Source: Dipetalonema caudispina
Taxonomy: Eukaryota > Nematoda > Chromadorea > Rhabditida > Onchocercidae
Direction of reading: 5' to 3'
NCBI GenBank assembly: GCA_013365325.1
Contig: JABVXV010000202.1
Coordinates: 51,085 to 115,084, forward strand
DNA: 64,000 bases
The notes under the pieces are model-generated. The model saw only the letters and a list, made by a program, of their open reading frames with translations. It did no database searches and was not told where the DNA came from. Made by a program: the position numbers and the translations under genes. This document shows, piece after piece, positions 23,434-35,717 of the stretch. Positions within the stretch are counted from its first letter, which is position 1; each line of letters begins with the position of its first letter.

Positions 23434-26400
23434 ATGGGGCAGCAGCAATCCGCCTTCGTTGTTGAAATTGCTTCACCCCGACTTGGAAGCTTTCAGGTTT
23501 CATTCTTGATTTCCTTTTTTCTTTTCTTTTTTTTTTCTTTTTTTTTTTTTCTTTTTTTTGTTTTTTTACACTTATTCAAACTATTTCGTTGTATTTTGAA
23601 ACAGTTTTTACCCTTATGATACTAAGAAAGCTTCTTGTGATATTATATGGATCCTTTTACATATATAAATCATCTATTCAATGCGTAAACCAAAGAAATG
23701 TTACGCTATATTCTACAAGAAGTTTGGATATTGTTATTATTTGATGTGTACGGAACATTTTGAAGCATACTTCAAGCATTTTGAAAGAGAAAATGCTTTT
23801 GTTAAATTTTTGCACATCAATTTAATACAACTTCGAAAGTGTGACAAATAGAAACAAAAAATGAACTTTGCAATGTTAAAAAAAAAAAAAAAAAAAAACT
23901 TCCTAATATGATGAGATGTATTTTCTATAATAAGTAATTAGGCGTTTTAAAAGATCGGTGAATCTTAACATAGGTATTCCACTGAATTTCTTCTTCTATA
24001 CATAAAATATTTGATTTCATGACTAGTTTTTCTCTTTTTTTTTTCTTTTTTTTTTTGTCGTAAAATTTATTCATCAAATTGAATGAAATGTATTAGAAAA
24101 AGAAAAAAAAAAAATGAAATGTGATTTCTGATGCAAAGAAACTTTCTCTATGATAGAAATTTGGAATTTAAAACAATTTTTTTTTCTTTCAAAAACATTC
24201 TTGTTTTCAAGAAGAAAATCACTGATGAAAAAGAAGGAAAGAAAGAAGTATGACAATTGTAAGTGTAAAAAAATACGGTATTTTATAAGATAATAAGATG
24301 ATAACACGAGTAGCTTAGATTAATTAGTTAATTAATCGATCAATCTATTAATTCGTTTCTCTGATCCGTGGTACTGAGTTTATATAAACGCGAAGATTAA
24401 TTCCATGATCAGTTAAAGAAGAAAAAACAAAAATTCCTGGAAGTTTTTTTAGAATAAAGATAATTTTATCAAAGTATTCAACGGCAAATAAACATTTTAG
24501 TCAATGATATATCTATAATGCAGCAATAAATAAGAATACAGATAATTAGAAATAAAAATATTTTAAATTTCAGAATTTCTTGTTTTTCATTAAAAAAGAG
24601 CAAACGGAAACTACAAACTGTTCCTGCTTCTTTTTTTTTTTCTCTTTTTTTTTTTTTTATTTGTGATTATATTTTGTATCTTAAATCTACTTTAAACATT
24701 TCAAAAATCGATCAAAAAAAATTTTTTACAGAGTTTGCCACAAACAGATCCGGATGAAGATGAACATAATTCTTCACAGTGGCGTATTACGGTTAATCCA
24801 TCAGCAAATTTCATTTCAACCAGCGATAAATTAAAGTCATTAATTAACAAACTTTATCGAACACAGGTTTATTTCGCTGTATTTACCAAATAAATAAATG
24901 ACTTCTTTTTAATTTTGTTATTAGAATAATCGTTTCTTTCAGAAATTGATCACACCATCAGAAGCAAAATATCTGTGTACTGCATTAAAATGTATCGATA
25001 TTTCCTCGGATATTCTTTTGCCTCTATTGACTGTCATTTCAAATGCTACTGCCTATACTGCAAATCAGGTTAGTCATTAAATTGATCATACAATAAATAA
25101 TTAGTATTTTTGAATAATTACCAAAATTCTTCAATTAAACAGCAGACAATTCGATTATATATTAGATATAACTGGTTTTTATATCTAAAAAATCTTAAAT
25201 GATGATCTATTTTGTTATTATTCAGGATGTCGTTAATAATATTTTACTCAATTTTTACAATTTTACAGTACTTATTTGCCCAATTTGGTATAACCGAAAA
25301 AATAGTAGCAATGATGAAAAACTATCATGCAGCTTTACCAAATTCCTCCAAGGTTAAATGGTTGATTTTTTTTATCTTTTTCCATTTTGTTGTGTGAACT
25401 TTTTCAACTTTTTTATTAAATGAAAAATATTGTTTGGAAGAAAAAAAAGGTGTTATTCACTCATCTTATCATAAAATTAGGTTATGTTATTGCAATGCAT
25501 CGCGAACATGGCTACATGCAGGGAAAATACCGAAATTCTGCAGCAGACAATTCCGCTTGTTGTAAAACGTTTGAATTCATCATTAGATATGGAACGAACG
25601 GTTGCATTTCAAGCGCTTACTAATTTATCCTATACAATTAAACGATCACAAGTTGAGATCATTTTACCAGCCATACCCGTTTGTCTCAAAAGGTATCGCT
25701 TACCTTTCCCATTTTACTGGCTTATCAATATCAGATAAAATTCATAAATTTCTTGAATTTTTTAGAAATGTGATATAAAATTTCGAAGTATTGAATTGTT
25801 GAGGCATAACAAAATTAAGTCTAATTTTGATTTTTTTCAACACAAAAATTTCAGTTTCTTAAATAAACTTAGTTTTACCTGAAACCATATGCGCATTACT
25901 TTTTACAGGCTTTGGGAAAAAGGTGAAGCAAACATCAATTCACTTCGATTATTGGTAAATCTGTCATGTTGTCCGGATATGGTCCCACATATTTTAGCTG
26001 CTAAGGTAGTTCTTATATGTCTTCCGGACAATATTTTGAGAAAATATTGTCTATTCACTGAAGTACATACTTCGGCAATAACGTAATCCGATGTTCGGAA
26101 GTGATTGCCGGCAGTAACTGTAAGATTATTTTGTTTAATCCTGTATCTGCCAGGATATTGGTGATTTGCATCATTTGATCTACTTAATCAATACGAGGCA
26201 ATATCTCTGCTTGCTTTCACTATTGTAGACAGTGACAGGCTTATTATCAATTCTGGATACGGATAAACCGGAAATCCTGTTACGCGCAATTACTTGGTTG
26301 CTATGTATGTCATCAGCAGTGCATGCATTATCTTTAACTTATGAAGTTATCGCTCCACTGAATCAAGATCCTTTCGCTAATCCGAATTACACTATTTATT

Positions 26401-26839
26401 TCTCCATTTACGCACCAAAGGTGAAAATTTAAAACCAACTAATTTTTGGATAACTACAAGTAATTGTGATTTCTAAAAGTTAGCGAATGTAAATTAATAT
26501 TCAAACGATCATATTTCCCATATGAATTCTTGATCTCGAGAAGTTGTTCTGGAAATGCAAAAAAAGCAACGTTGAAAGTAAGCGATTAAGACTAAGACTA
26601 ATATATTGCGTTGCATTTGCAAACTTCTGAACTAGAAACATATTCCTCTGCAGTTTGGATTCAACGACTATCAAATAATTTAGCTTTCCATATTTCAGGG
26701 TAGGCAAGAATTAATTAAACGTTTAAATAATATCGCTGTGGGAAACGATGAAACAGCGCTGAAAGCCAAAAGATTGCTTGAAACACTTGATAAAATTCCG
26801 GAAGCACGATCATTACTATCAAATCTTAACCGATTATAA
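23434..26839 (+). CDS. ARMC10/ARMCX-like armadillo-repeat protein, 8 exons
   Basis: Exons: 23434-23496, 24732-24866, 24943-25068, 25269-25352, 25481-25692, 25909-26005, 26229-26420, 26699-26839; phases close to 349 aa, near ARMC10 (about 343). Armadillo blocks: LLPLLTVISNATAYTANQ, FAQFGITEKIVAMM, MLLQCIANMATCRENTE, MERTVAFQALTNLSYTI, NSLRLLVNLSCCPDMV, VTGLLSILDTDKPEILLRA and ITWLLCMSS, in the order found in ARMC10. The protein starts MGQQQS, a good N-myristoylation context, where vertebrate ARMC10/ARMCX proteins have a hydrophobic anchor. The first intron is 1.2 kb and rich in T runs. Vertebrate relatives sit on mitochondria; the location here is not shown. Confidence 0.8.
23519..23566 (+). 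repeat. Interrupted poly(T) tract in intron 1 of ARMC10-like gene
   Basis: A TTTTC-type pyrimidine run begins just after the donor of exon 1. Similar runs recur near 24029-24055, 24178-24190 and 24629-24659 in the same intron. Confidence 0.7.
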
Positions 26840-27669
26840 TGTTACACATTTTACCGTGTACTGTATCATCTCAATAACTCAACCTTTGGAACTATCCATT
26901 GGAAAATGCTCTGCTTCAAACAACTATTCCAATTGTCATTAAAACAATGACAACTTTGCAATTAGTATTTTATTGGTAATTTATAAAAGTTTAATTAGCA
27001 TATCGTATATTTAATCGCAATATTATCACAACTCCATCATCCTGGAAAACTTTATCTTACGAATGATTCTTTCACATTTTTTATCCGCTCCACTCATCAA
27101 TTGTGCATTGTTTTAGAAACTAAATTTTGCATCAGAAAAAGGCTATTTCAAAGTTTATTTTATTTGATAGTAAATAAAGCAATGGGAAGATGAGTGATAA
27201 GATACATTCGAATTTATAACTTTATCTGATTGTTTACAGGAAGAATCAAATCGAATCTTTCATGGGTATTCCTTCTTTGCTGCAATCATTACATAAACGT
27301 ATCACACTGAAAAAAATGCAACGCATCAATTTTTGCTATATCAAAGAAAAAAACAAACTTATAAATAATACGGAGGATTTACTTGTTGGAGAATTTAATG
27401 AAATAAGAACATGTAGGCATAGAATACTGCAAAAGTTCATATGATTTTTGAATTTAAAGTTTGAAGTTAAATTTCATTGGGAAGTGAAACTCATCATCAT
27501 TACTCGTTCTAATTATGCTATAAGTTAAAGAGGTCTCTGTAAATATATAATTTTGGTACCATAGCTAGTGGTTAATTTAATCAATTGATCTGTCACATTG
27601 CAAGACGATATTAATTACATAAAAACAATATTAACCTAAACAAATCGTTCAAACGATCATATACATAAG
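26840..27669. other. Shared 3' region of two convergent genes
   Basis: This interval between the ARMC10-like stop (+) and the PAQR3 stop (-) holds both 3' ends. A 60-codon frame at 27262-27444 has no support as a gene. Confidence 0.55.
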
Positions 27670-30600
27670 TTAATTTGTAGAAGTAATATTTAGTAATTGA
27701 TTATAAATTAAGCAGTAATTTGCTTGTAAGCGATGAGATGCCAAATAATTCAGAGCCATATTTTGCCAATACCACATTGCTCCAAAGATCAGTATATGCC
27801 ACCACTGATGACTGCATCCTACCATATCAAAGATACCTGAAAATTTAGATCAATGAAATATGATTATGAGTTAAATTATGGATAGCAAAATTATAGCATT
27901 TGATTGAAATTTATTTAGATCATTATATCTATCCCATCATTTATTTTAAGATCTGTTCCGGTGATAATCTGACCGGATATGCGAATACGACAGTTTTCTA
28001 AAACATATCAACAAAATTCAACAATTAAATATGCCAACCTATCTACCAATTAAGTCTTCTGCAATAAAAATGATCGGAAAAAAAAAAAAAATTAAGAAAG
28101 GAAGTCACCCGGTTTTAACCTTTCTGGAATCATTGAAATATAAATAAAAAATGCGCAACCCGATGTTCCATATAAAACAAAAAGTTTTGGTAACCATTCC
28201 TAAGAATTCATTTATTTGATGAGGACATTTTTTTAATTACTTTGTTTACTAAAGGAAAGATGTTTATTAGAACGATAAGTAAGTAAGTTTATCAATTACC
28301 AATCTTAAAGTTTCTAAAAATTAATTTATTTCTAGCATTACTTTATGCAGTTAAGAAAAAAACTAATATAATTAAAGTATTAAGTGAATAAAGAAACTTA
28401 TCTACTCGTTCTTTATCATCTTATCAAGGATTTATTTTGTCGAATTATTACAGAAAGAAATAAAATCCAACGTACCGTAACATGTTTACTATCAATGCCA
28501 CCATGTAGGACAATCCAATGCAATGCTGGTCCAAAACTTAATGTAGCAATAATCAAATAAGTTAAATGAGTACAACTGAATTGGGAACTGAATTGTGCCG
28601 TTTCGCTAATACTATTACTTAACGGTAAATATGCTGCTATCAGTGATATTCCAAATAAGAAAGCAAAATAATGCTTTTGCCATTCCTTTAAATAATTGTG
28701 AGGAAAAAAAAAAATATTCAAATTAAATTAATTGCAAATGGTTCAAACTAATATCGATGAAAATAATTTCAATGATTATCATACGATACATCGTCATATG
28801 TGATGATTGTATCACTCTATCATCAAATTAAATCAAACCGTTGAGGGATCGGAAAATTTTGATTGTTTCAAATGTCAATATCATTTTAAAACAAATAAAT
28901 TGTAAACTTTTAATTTTTTTTCAATTTTTTATATTAATACTTTTTAATTGTATATTAGCAATCTACTGTATACTGTTATATTTTATATATAATATTATTT
29001 TACTATGTAATTTTGAATCATTCTTATGAATGTTTTTCATCAATACGTTTAACAACACGTTTTCTAGATTGTGAAATGTATATATATTTATGTGAAATAT
29101 TTTAAAACCAGCTTAATGATATATACTACTACTAAGCAAACTAGTTTATCATTTAATAATTGTCAAAATTGCTATTCCAATTTGACAAGTGTGTCATGAT
29201 GGTAAAATATGAACAAAATACTGACACATATGTAAAATTATCTAAATGTATAAATGTCATTTATATCTGTGAAACTATTTACTAATATATGTATGATGAT
29301 CGTATTCATATAATGTACATACATTTGTATGTATATGATAGATTTTATAAAAAGGAATTTTTAAAGAAGAAACAAATTAATTTTCATTGTAAATTATTAA
29401 AAGAAAGGAAAAAAAAAATTTTTTTTTTTCAAATTATTTCAGCTTTTTAACATTGATTGAAATATTGTACAAAAATTTCATTATTTTAAGATAAAATTTC
29501 TAATGAAACAAACCTCAAAACATAGGAATGCAGTATAAATACCCAACAAATAAATGCTAAGTAATCCAGCTGATATTCCAAGGATATCGACCCGTAATAA
29601 TATACGTCTTCGTTCAACACTTGTTGAACCGAAGATATGATAAAATGATGAGAAAAGCATACATGTCTGTAGAATTTAACAAATTTTGCTAACACAGATT
29701 ATGAAAGTAAAAGTGTATGTGAGAACTTAGAAATTATTAAAATTTTTTATTTTAAAAATTGAAATAAAATGAATGAACATGTGGATGAATGCATTCAATT
29801 AATCCAAACGATCTCAGGATATCAAGGGATTCGTGAATATCAAGAATGATATTGGGAAATTGTAATGGCTTTACGATATCGTATGCAAAACAGATTATAA
29901 GTAAACTTTTATTTATTGATTTTCTTGAGTAAAGTAATTTTCTACCAAAATTGCTAACAATGTTTCGTTTGTTGGCACATTTATGGTTTAAAATTCTTAG
30001 CCTAATTCTGCATAAGTATAAGATACTGATATGAATTAAAATCATTTAATTTAAAGCATCTTTTTACAAACATGCAATTTCTTTTCCCTGAATTTTTTTT
30101 TTCTTTTCTTTTAATTCTATTACTAATAAATATCATCTTTGCTAAAATATAGCTTTGCACATTTTAATTAAAATAACTATTTGAAGAACGGATATCTCTT
30201 TTTTAATCAACTGACAATACATTTTTAATATAAGTGATCGTAACCTCATTAGTTAGCTGTAATTTTGTCTTACAAATTAAGATGAAGTCATTAGTTAATT
30301 AACACTGGCATCATCCGATAATTTGCTTTGTTAAAGAGGTATTTCCATTCATTCCCACTCTCATCCATAAATAATTCTTCCAACAATCCTTCCTTATCAA
30401 TTAAGTTCAATCGTTTTAGTCAATGAAACAAATAGGTTTAAAGTAATTAGGTTACCTGTAAACCAAGCAAACATATTGTAGCAATGATATGATCCTTTGC
30501 ACTAGCATTTGCTGAAGGTAAAAGATAAACATTTGTTGTAAACTGACGCCAAGTGAAATAGAAGAAACCGATCAGATGAGTCCATATGTTAATTGTTTCA

Positions 30601-31211
30601 TTATTCCACTGAAATATCCTAAAAATTTCAAATTAACGAAATGTTTTGAAATTTATAAATTTAACATTCTGTTTTTTCACGATAAATCAGTACTGTTCAA
30701 GAACGTTACTGACTGAAATTGAACAACAATAATTACTGATTAAAGGAATTAATTGACAGTATTACACTGAAGATTTTTCTGATGCTGACAACAATGTAAT
30801 TCAAATCATTAAGATTTATTTAATCTGTTGTAGAGAACAGAGTTTCATTTTCTACTTCTACAATCGTTATCCATTATCGGTCAAAATTTGATTCATGAAA
30901 TCATTTGATCAAATAATTCTAATACATATTTTCATGATGGTTAACCGAAAATTTCAACGAATTCGGATGATAATATGCTGTACGATATTCAAATCCATCT
31001 AAATTAACCAATCATAAATTGTAACAAAATTGTATCCTAAACAGAGCAATCTGATTATCGCTAACCATTTCACATATTGCATTGCGGATAAATATGGTGG
31101 TCGATAACCAGTATGAACATATTCATTTATCCAGAAACATGGCTCCAAATCAGTCTTCCGTAACAACTTGCAATAATTCGGAATGCATTTTTCAGTGGAA
31201 GCGCTAGTCAT
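27670..31211 (-). CDS. PAQR3: PAQR3-like seven-transmembrane receptor, 6 exons
   Basis: Exons: 31211-31066, 30618-30456, 29666-29514, 28685-28476, 28199-28109, 27836-27670; phases close to 309 aa (human PAQR3 is 311). Before the first membrane helix it has NEYVHTGYRPPYLS, the PAQR entry motif, then WNNETINIWTHLIGFFYF, LPSANASAKDHIIATICLL, SSFYHIFGS, RVDILGISAGLLSIYLLGI, FGPALHWIVLHGGI, ISMIPERLKPG and GCSHQWWHILIFGAMWYW. The Ser/His/Asp and HxxxH positions that form the metal site of PAQR proteins are kept. The LPSxSAS-type loop is specific to the PAQR3 branch, which in mammals holds RAF kinases at the Golgi. An acceptor (TTTTAG) lies 4 nt before the ATG. Confidence 0.93.
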
Positions 31212-31215
31212 GAAT

Positions 31216-31217
31216 CT
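31216..31217 (-). promoter_or_regulatory. Candidate trans-splice acceptor for PAQR3
   Basis: On the minus strand CATTTTAG/ATTC is followed directly by the ATG, giving a 4-nt leader. That suits spliced-leader addition; an unseen upstream non-coding exon is the alternative. Confidence 0.45.
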
Positions 31218-31566
31218 AAAATGGAGAATGTATGTGTGTGCTACTTCTAACAATATTACAACTGAACATGACGAAAATTAAATTTTTAAAAGAACCTAAT
31301 TTTTAAATATGCAGATTCATTCGCTTTCTTTCATTTTAAACGACCATTTCAAATTTGTAAAAGAAAGAAAATAAATTAATGAAAAAATTGTTATTCAATG
31401 TGTCGGAACATACACAACATTTTTCTCACCGGAGGCAACAAAAATAATTCAATTATCAAATTAATGAGTTGGCAAGAAGGTAATTTCGAGCCATGAATTA
31501 CAAGTTATTATAAATAAGCTTAAGCACAACTTAATTAATCAAATTAAAAACTCTGGCAATTGAGTC

Positions 31567-32445
31567 ATTTTTGCCATCGAGAACTAAGTTTGTTTGTTAC
31601 TGCAATATAGAAGTTTATGTGTTGCGACCCGATGAATTCTTGAAGATCTCTTTTGCATACCGCTTGAGTAATTTGTGGAGATGATTGAAGAACTGGTAAT
31701 CGATTGATGAGAGAGATCAGATGAATGGCGAATGAGGCAAAACTTCGCGGGCCAATTCGTTCAACCTTTGAAGCGTTCAGTGTCCGATGCGTGGTCAGGC
31801 GTCGTCGTAGAGAAAAATTGGGTTCTTTTATTATTGTCCGGTGTCGACTACAGACATTCCAGTTTTCGATGCATCTAATCGATATATTGATGTAATCTTT
31901 TCGCCAGAATTCAGAAACCTTTAAATGAATCAGACCAGTGACAAATTACCAAATCGTGACCGTGACCTTTTTTAGTGCAACTTTGGTTTTAGGAAATGCT
32001 TTGGAGTTTCATCAGTCCACTGTTAATCGTCTTCGATTATCGCATAAATCCACTTTTTGTCGATGTCACAGGCCGACCGAGAAACGAACGATCCGTTGTT
32101 ATTATGTAAGACAAAAAAAAGAAAATGACACTTGAAGAAGACAACTTTTTTGATTATCGGTCAGTTCGTAGGACACTAAATCATTGAACCTTTTCGTATT
32201 TTTAATTTGCTTCAAATGCCGAACGACATGAGGATGGGGCAGGTTCTGTTCTTCGAAAACTTTTCGTGTTGTTGTAAGAAGACAGCCCTGATGATTACTT
32301 TCGATTGGTCATTCTCAACACTCTTCTTCATTTTCAAGGCTATCGTCTCCTTTGTAAGACTTCTTTAATCGCCAGTGTACTATACATTTATTATCAACGA
32401 ATTGTTTTCGTTGTTTTATGGCCGATTTTAAATTCAGAAGAAGAA
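31567..32445 (-). mobile_element. Dead mariner transposase (Hsmar1/cecropia-like, DD34D)
   Basis: Read on the minus strand, broken frames follow the mariner transposase order for about 880 bp. They include KKSYKGDDSLENEEE (helix-turn-helix linker), LTTTRKVFEEQ, HVVRHLKQIKNTKRFNDLV and SYELTDNQKSCLL, then a CDIDKKWIY / DNRRR stretch with a frameshift, TPKHFLKPKLH, MHRKLECL, IFLYDDA (second catalytic Asp), TLQRLNELAREVLPHSPF, IDYQFFNHLHKLLKR (third Asp), and FYIAVTNKLSSRWQK near the end. Thirty-four positions separate the second and third Asp. At least six stop codons and several frame changes break it. No terminal inverted repeats were recognised. It is a fossil insertion upstream of PAQR3. 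Confidence 0.88.
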
Positions 32446-34597
32446 AATCACATGAATTTAGCTTTTGTTTAACATCGTTTTCTTAATTTAAAATAAGTGT
32501 AAAAGAAAGCAATAAATAATCAACAGGAAAAAAAAGAAAGCAAGAAATAAGGTTAGGATGATACATGATACAGGAGACAGAACATTGAACAAATGTTGTT
32601 GTTCGCGTTTCGTGTATTGTTGAAATTACTTTCTAAATCAATGAGTTTTTCGAACTCTTTTCTGTTTTATTATTTGTCGAATGTTGTGGAAATTTCGTCC
32701 TTTCTTTTTTTTAAATTTACATAATATCAAAGTTAATAAGATGGCATGAAATATCATTTATGTTATTGTTATTTGGATTGTTCTTACATGACCTTAAGTG
32801 TTAAATGTATTGTTCGGTACAAATATGAACGATAGTAAGGATGAATTTCAATATGAAGTAGTAAAAAATTTTCTCTAAATAAATCGCTTGAGTAAATATA
32901 AAACTAGTGGACAAATATTTCATTCAATTGCCTGAAGATCATTCGAATCTACTGATTTTAGCTACCTAACATATCATACCATTTTTCTTTTTCTTGTATT
33001 TAATTAAAGTTAACAATTTGTCCCCAACATTTTTGAATGTTGCCAAATAAAGTGTAGAAAAAGAATAAATCTGTAGTTTGATCATTACACTTATCCTGAA
33101 TAAAATGATAATTTTTATGTTATTTCAAAGAAAAAGTGCGAAAAGTTAGTTTCATAATTGTTGCAACGAATTTTAGAATGAAATATACAATTGTTTACTC
33201 TTGTAAAAAAAAAAAAAAAAAAAAAACAAACAAGCAAACAAGAAAAATTTTATTAAAATTAGTGAAATTTAATATGTAAAAAATTCATTTAGCATCTTTT
33301 TAATTCCCTATTAAATCCAGCTAAGGATTTTTTTTTTGTAGAATTCTAACGAATGAATAGATAAATATGTTTTGCTGTTAATTAATGCGTTTTTTTTTTT
33401 TTCGTTCTGTTTACTATTTTAGCTTAAAAAAAGAAAAATCCACCGTTAATTTTGAGAAACGTTGAGTGCGTTTAACAGGAAAATTTAAAAAACGAATTTT
33501 CTTTTTCCTTTTGCTTTTTATTTTTTCCATCACTTCTATAGATAAAATTGGAAGAATGGTTCGAATTTATGAATATTATCCAATTTGAACTATCTCATAA
33601 TTCTTATTCCTGAGAATAATCAGGTTAAAACTCTAGATATCAACACTCATCTCATCTCATCTCATGTTTCCTTCCTTTCCAAACTTATAACATTTTAAAA
33701 TGTGAAAATTTCATAGAACTTCATAAATTCAATTTTATGACATTTCATCATGGGAAATCTGAGAAAAATGATACAACAAAACTATGTCGATAATGATGAA
33801 ATAATGTAAAAATATAGGAGTCTAAGAGAGGCAAAAAGACGATCGGAACGGGAAACTTGAATGATTGAAATATTTCTTGTCATACAATCCGTCGTCTCTC
33901 TCTCTCTTTTTCGATACATGAAAATACTACATATATTTATTTGTTGATTATCGCAAAAAGACAGCCCACTACTTCCTACAGTGTCGCTTGCCCCTCTTAC
34001 ATCATTCTCATCATCTGTGGTAAGACCATTTATACTTACGGGGATACAATATGAATGTAATAGTGTCCATCCCAATGGACTATCCACTAGTTGATAGTGT
34101 TATTAGCAACAATTAACTTCAATACAAAGAGGATGTTAAATTCAAATCTGTCACTAAATCGACAATTCACGAATGAATTGTTGGAGTTCAATTATTTAAA
34201 TTACACAATAAATTGGATTAATGATAAATCAAAACTTTTAGAGGAGAATAACTAACCCACATAAGGATAAAACTTCACATACCTTCTTTACAAAACATCG
34301 CTAATTGATAGCTAATTCGTCTCATGCAAATAAATGTCAACGCATCTCCTCACTAAACAATTTTTGAACTTAAATTCCAGGATCGAATCTCTCTCATTGC
34401 ATTCTCTTCTCCACTTCGATCATAATTAATACTTCTTCCTGCTTTCTGTCACAAAAGATTTAAAAGATCATTTAATGCAAAATTAAACTTTAAATTGGCG
34501 AAACTTTATTTGCAAAAAAATCTGTGACAGAAGTACAACAAAAATGCCATTCACCTTGGAAATTACTGATATACAACCTTCGAAATGGCGACTATAC

Positions 34598-34629
<32 letters not shown>

Positions 34630-35717
34630 AATAGAAATACATCAATGAACAAAAAAAAATCCAACAATATTTTATCCTGTAAAAACATATGTGATAATAG
34701 TTTCGCATTCAAGTTAACAAGATATAATCAAAACCTTCTCTAAACATTTGTCAAAAAACACACAACAGCAGTGAATCAACAATAAAATTGGCTTACAAGA
34801 GATCAATCATCTAAGGGTTTCATCTGTACCGTTTAGAATTTCAGACTTTATCTCATGTTTTCATATAGTATACATCCATAAAGAATTAAATTGTTTTTTA
34901 ATCTGGTACATTTTTGTAAACGCAGTGAAAGAAGACAATAAGCCGAGAAGGAAACACTAAAAAAATTATTCGAACGTTTGTTAATCGTACAATGCAGAAA
35001 TTTAATCCTACAGTCATATGAATTACAATATCAAAAAATTCAAATTAGTTCTTATTCGAGCTCAAATTTTAACCTTTAGTTCCATGTAATTCGCTTCCAA
35101 AAGCACTCGGAGAAATTTTTCTAGAAGTTAATCTTAAGAGGACAGTGTAGCAATTTAGAAGTCAGTGTAATGCAAGAGTTCATAAATTTATCAGCATTTC
35201 AAAATAAATTTCTGAATTTTTTGACCAGCCCAACTAGTCTGAATGAAAAATGAAAAATGAAGATTTTCCCTCTAAAGCTTAACAAAACCAAGGAAATTTA
35301 AATTTCGAGAAATCTTTGTGTTTACAAAATTTGCATGGATTTTTTAGTATTTACAAATCTATCAAAAAAATAAATCAGGTTTTACAATAAAATAAAACCC
35401 GAAAAAACACACAGAACAGATTCAAAAATATCAGAAAGTGGATCTGCGGTTAGAATTCTAAACTTAATTCCTAACAATTTGAACTTTTTTACTGACTTTT
35501 TGCCAGTCAAAGCAAAGCAGCCTATGAAAAACATGAACAAATCCCATCCAAACATCTGAAATTCCATTCTGCCTTATGCGCTATCACACACCGCGATAAC
35601 ATACTGTTTATGCTTTGCTCAAATTCATTATTTCAAAACTTCACTACAACTAAAAAGCACAGAAGAAATAAATTAACAACCAAGTAACCATGGCTGGAAA
35701 AAAATCACCGGTGAAGT
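32446..35717. other. Intergenic region between mariner remnant and NUP155
   Basis: About 3.3 kb of AT-rich DNA with A/T runs near 33206-33227, 33389-33402 and 34601-34629 and a short CTCAT repeat near 33649-33665. A 101-codon frame at 33782-34087 (-) starts MDSPLGWTLLHSYC but has no recognisable domain, and I could not join it to any gene. The 3' end of NUP155 must lie at the right edge. Confidence 0.5.
34599..34629 (+). repeat. Poly(A) run
   Basis: An A run of nearly 30 nt in intergenic DNA. No flanking target duplication or coding remnant was seen that would make it a retrocopy tail. Confidence 0.8.

Noticed and set aside
31938..32135. 65-codon plus-strand frame starting MTNYQIVTVTFF
   Set aside because: It lies opposite the mariner remnant, whose minus-strand motifs explain the sequence.
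33782..34087. 101-codon minus-strand frame starting MDSPLGWTLLHSYC
   Set aside because: The first part looks protein-like, but no domain, no partner exon and no closing splice phase were found. It remains a possible unassigned exon.
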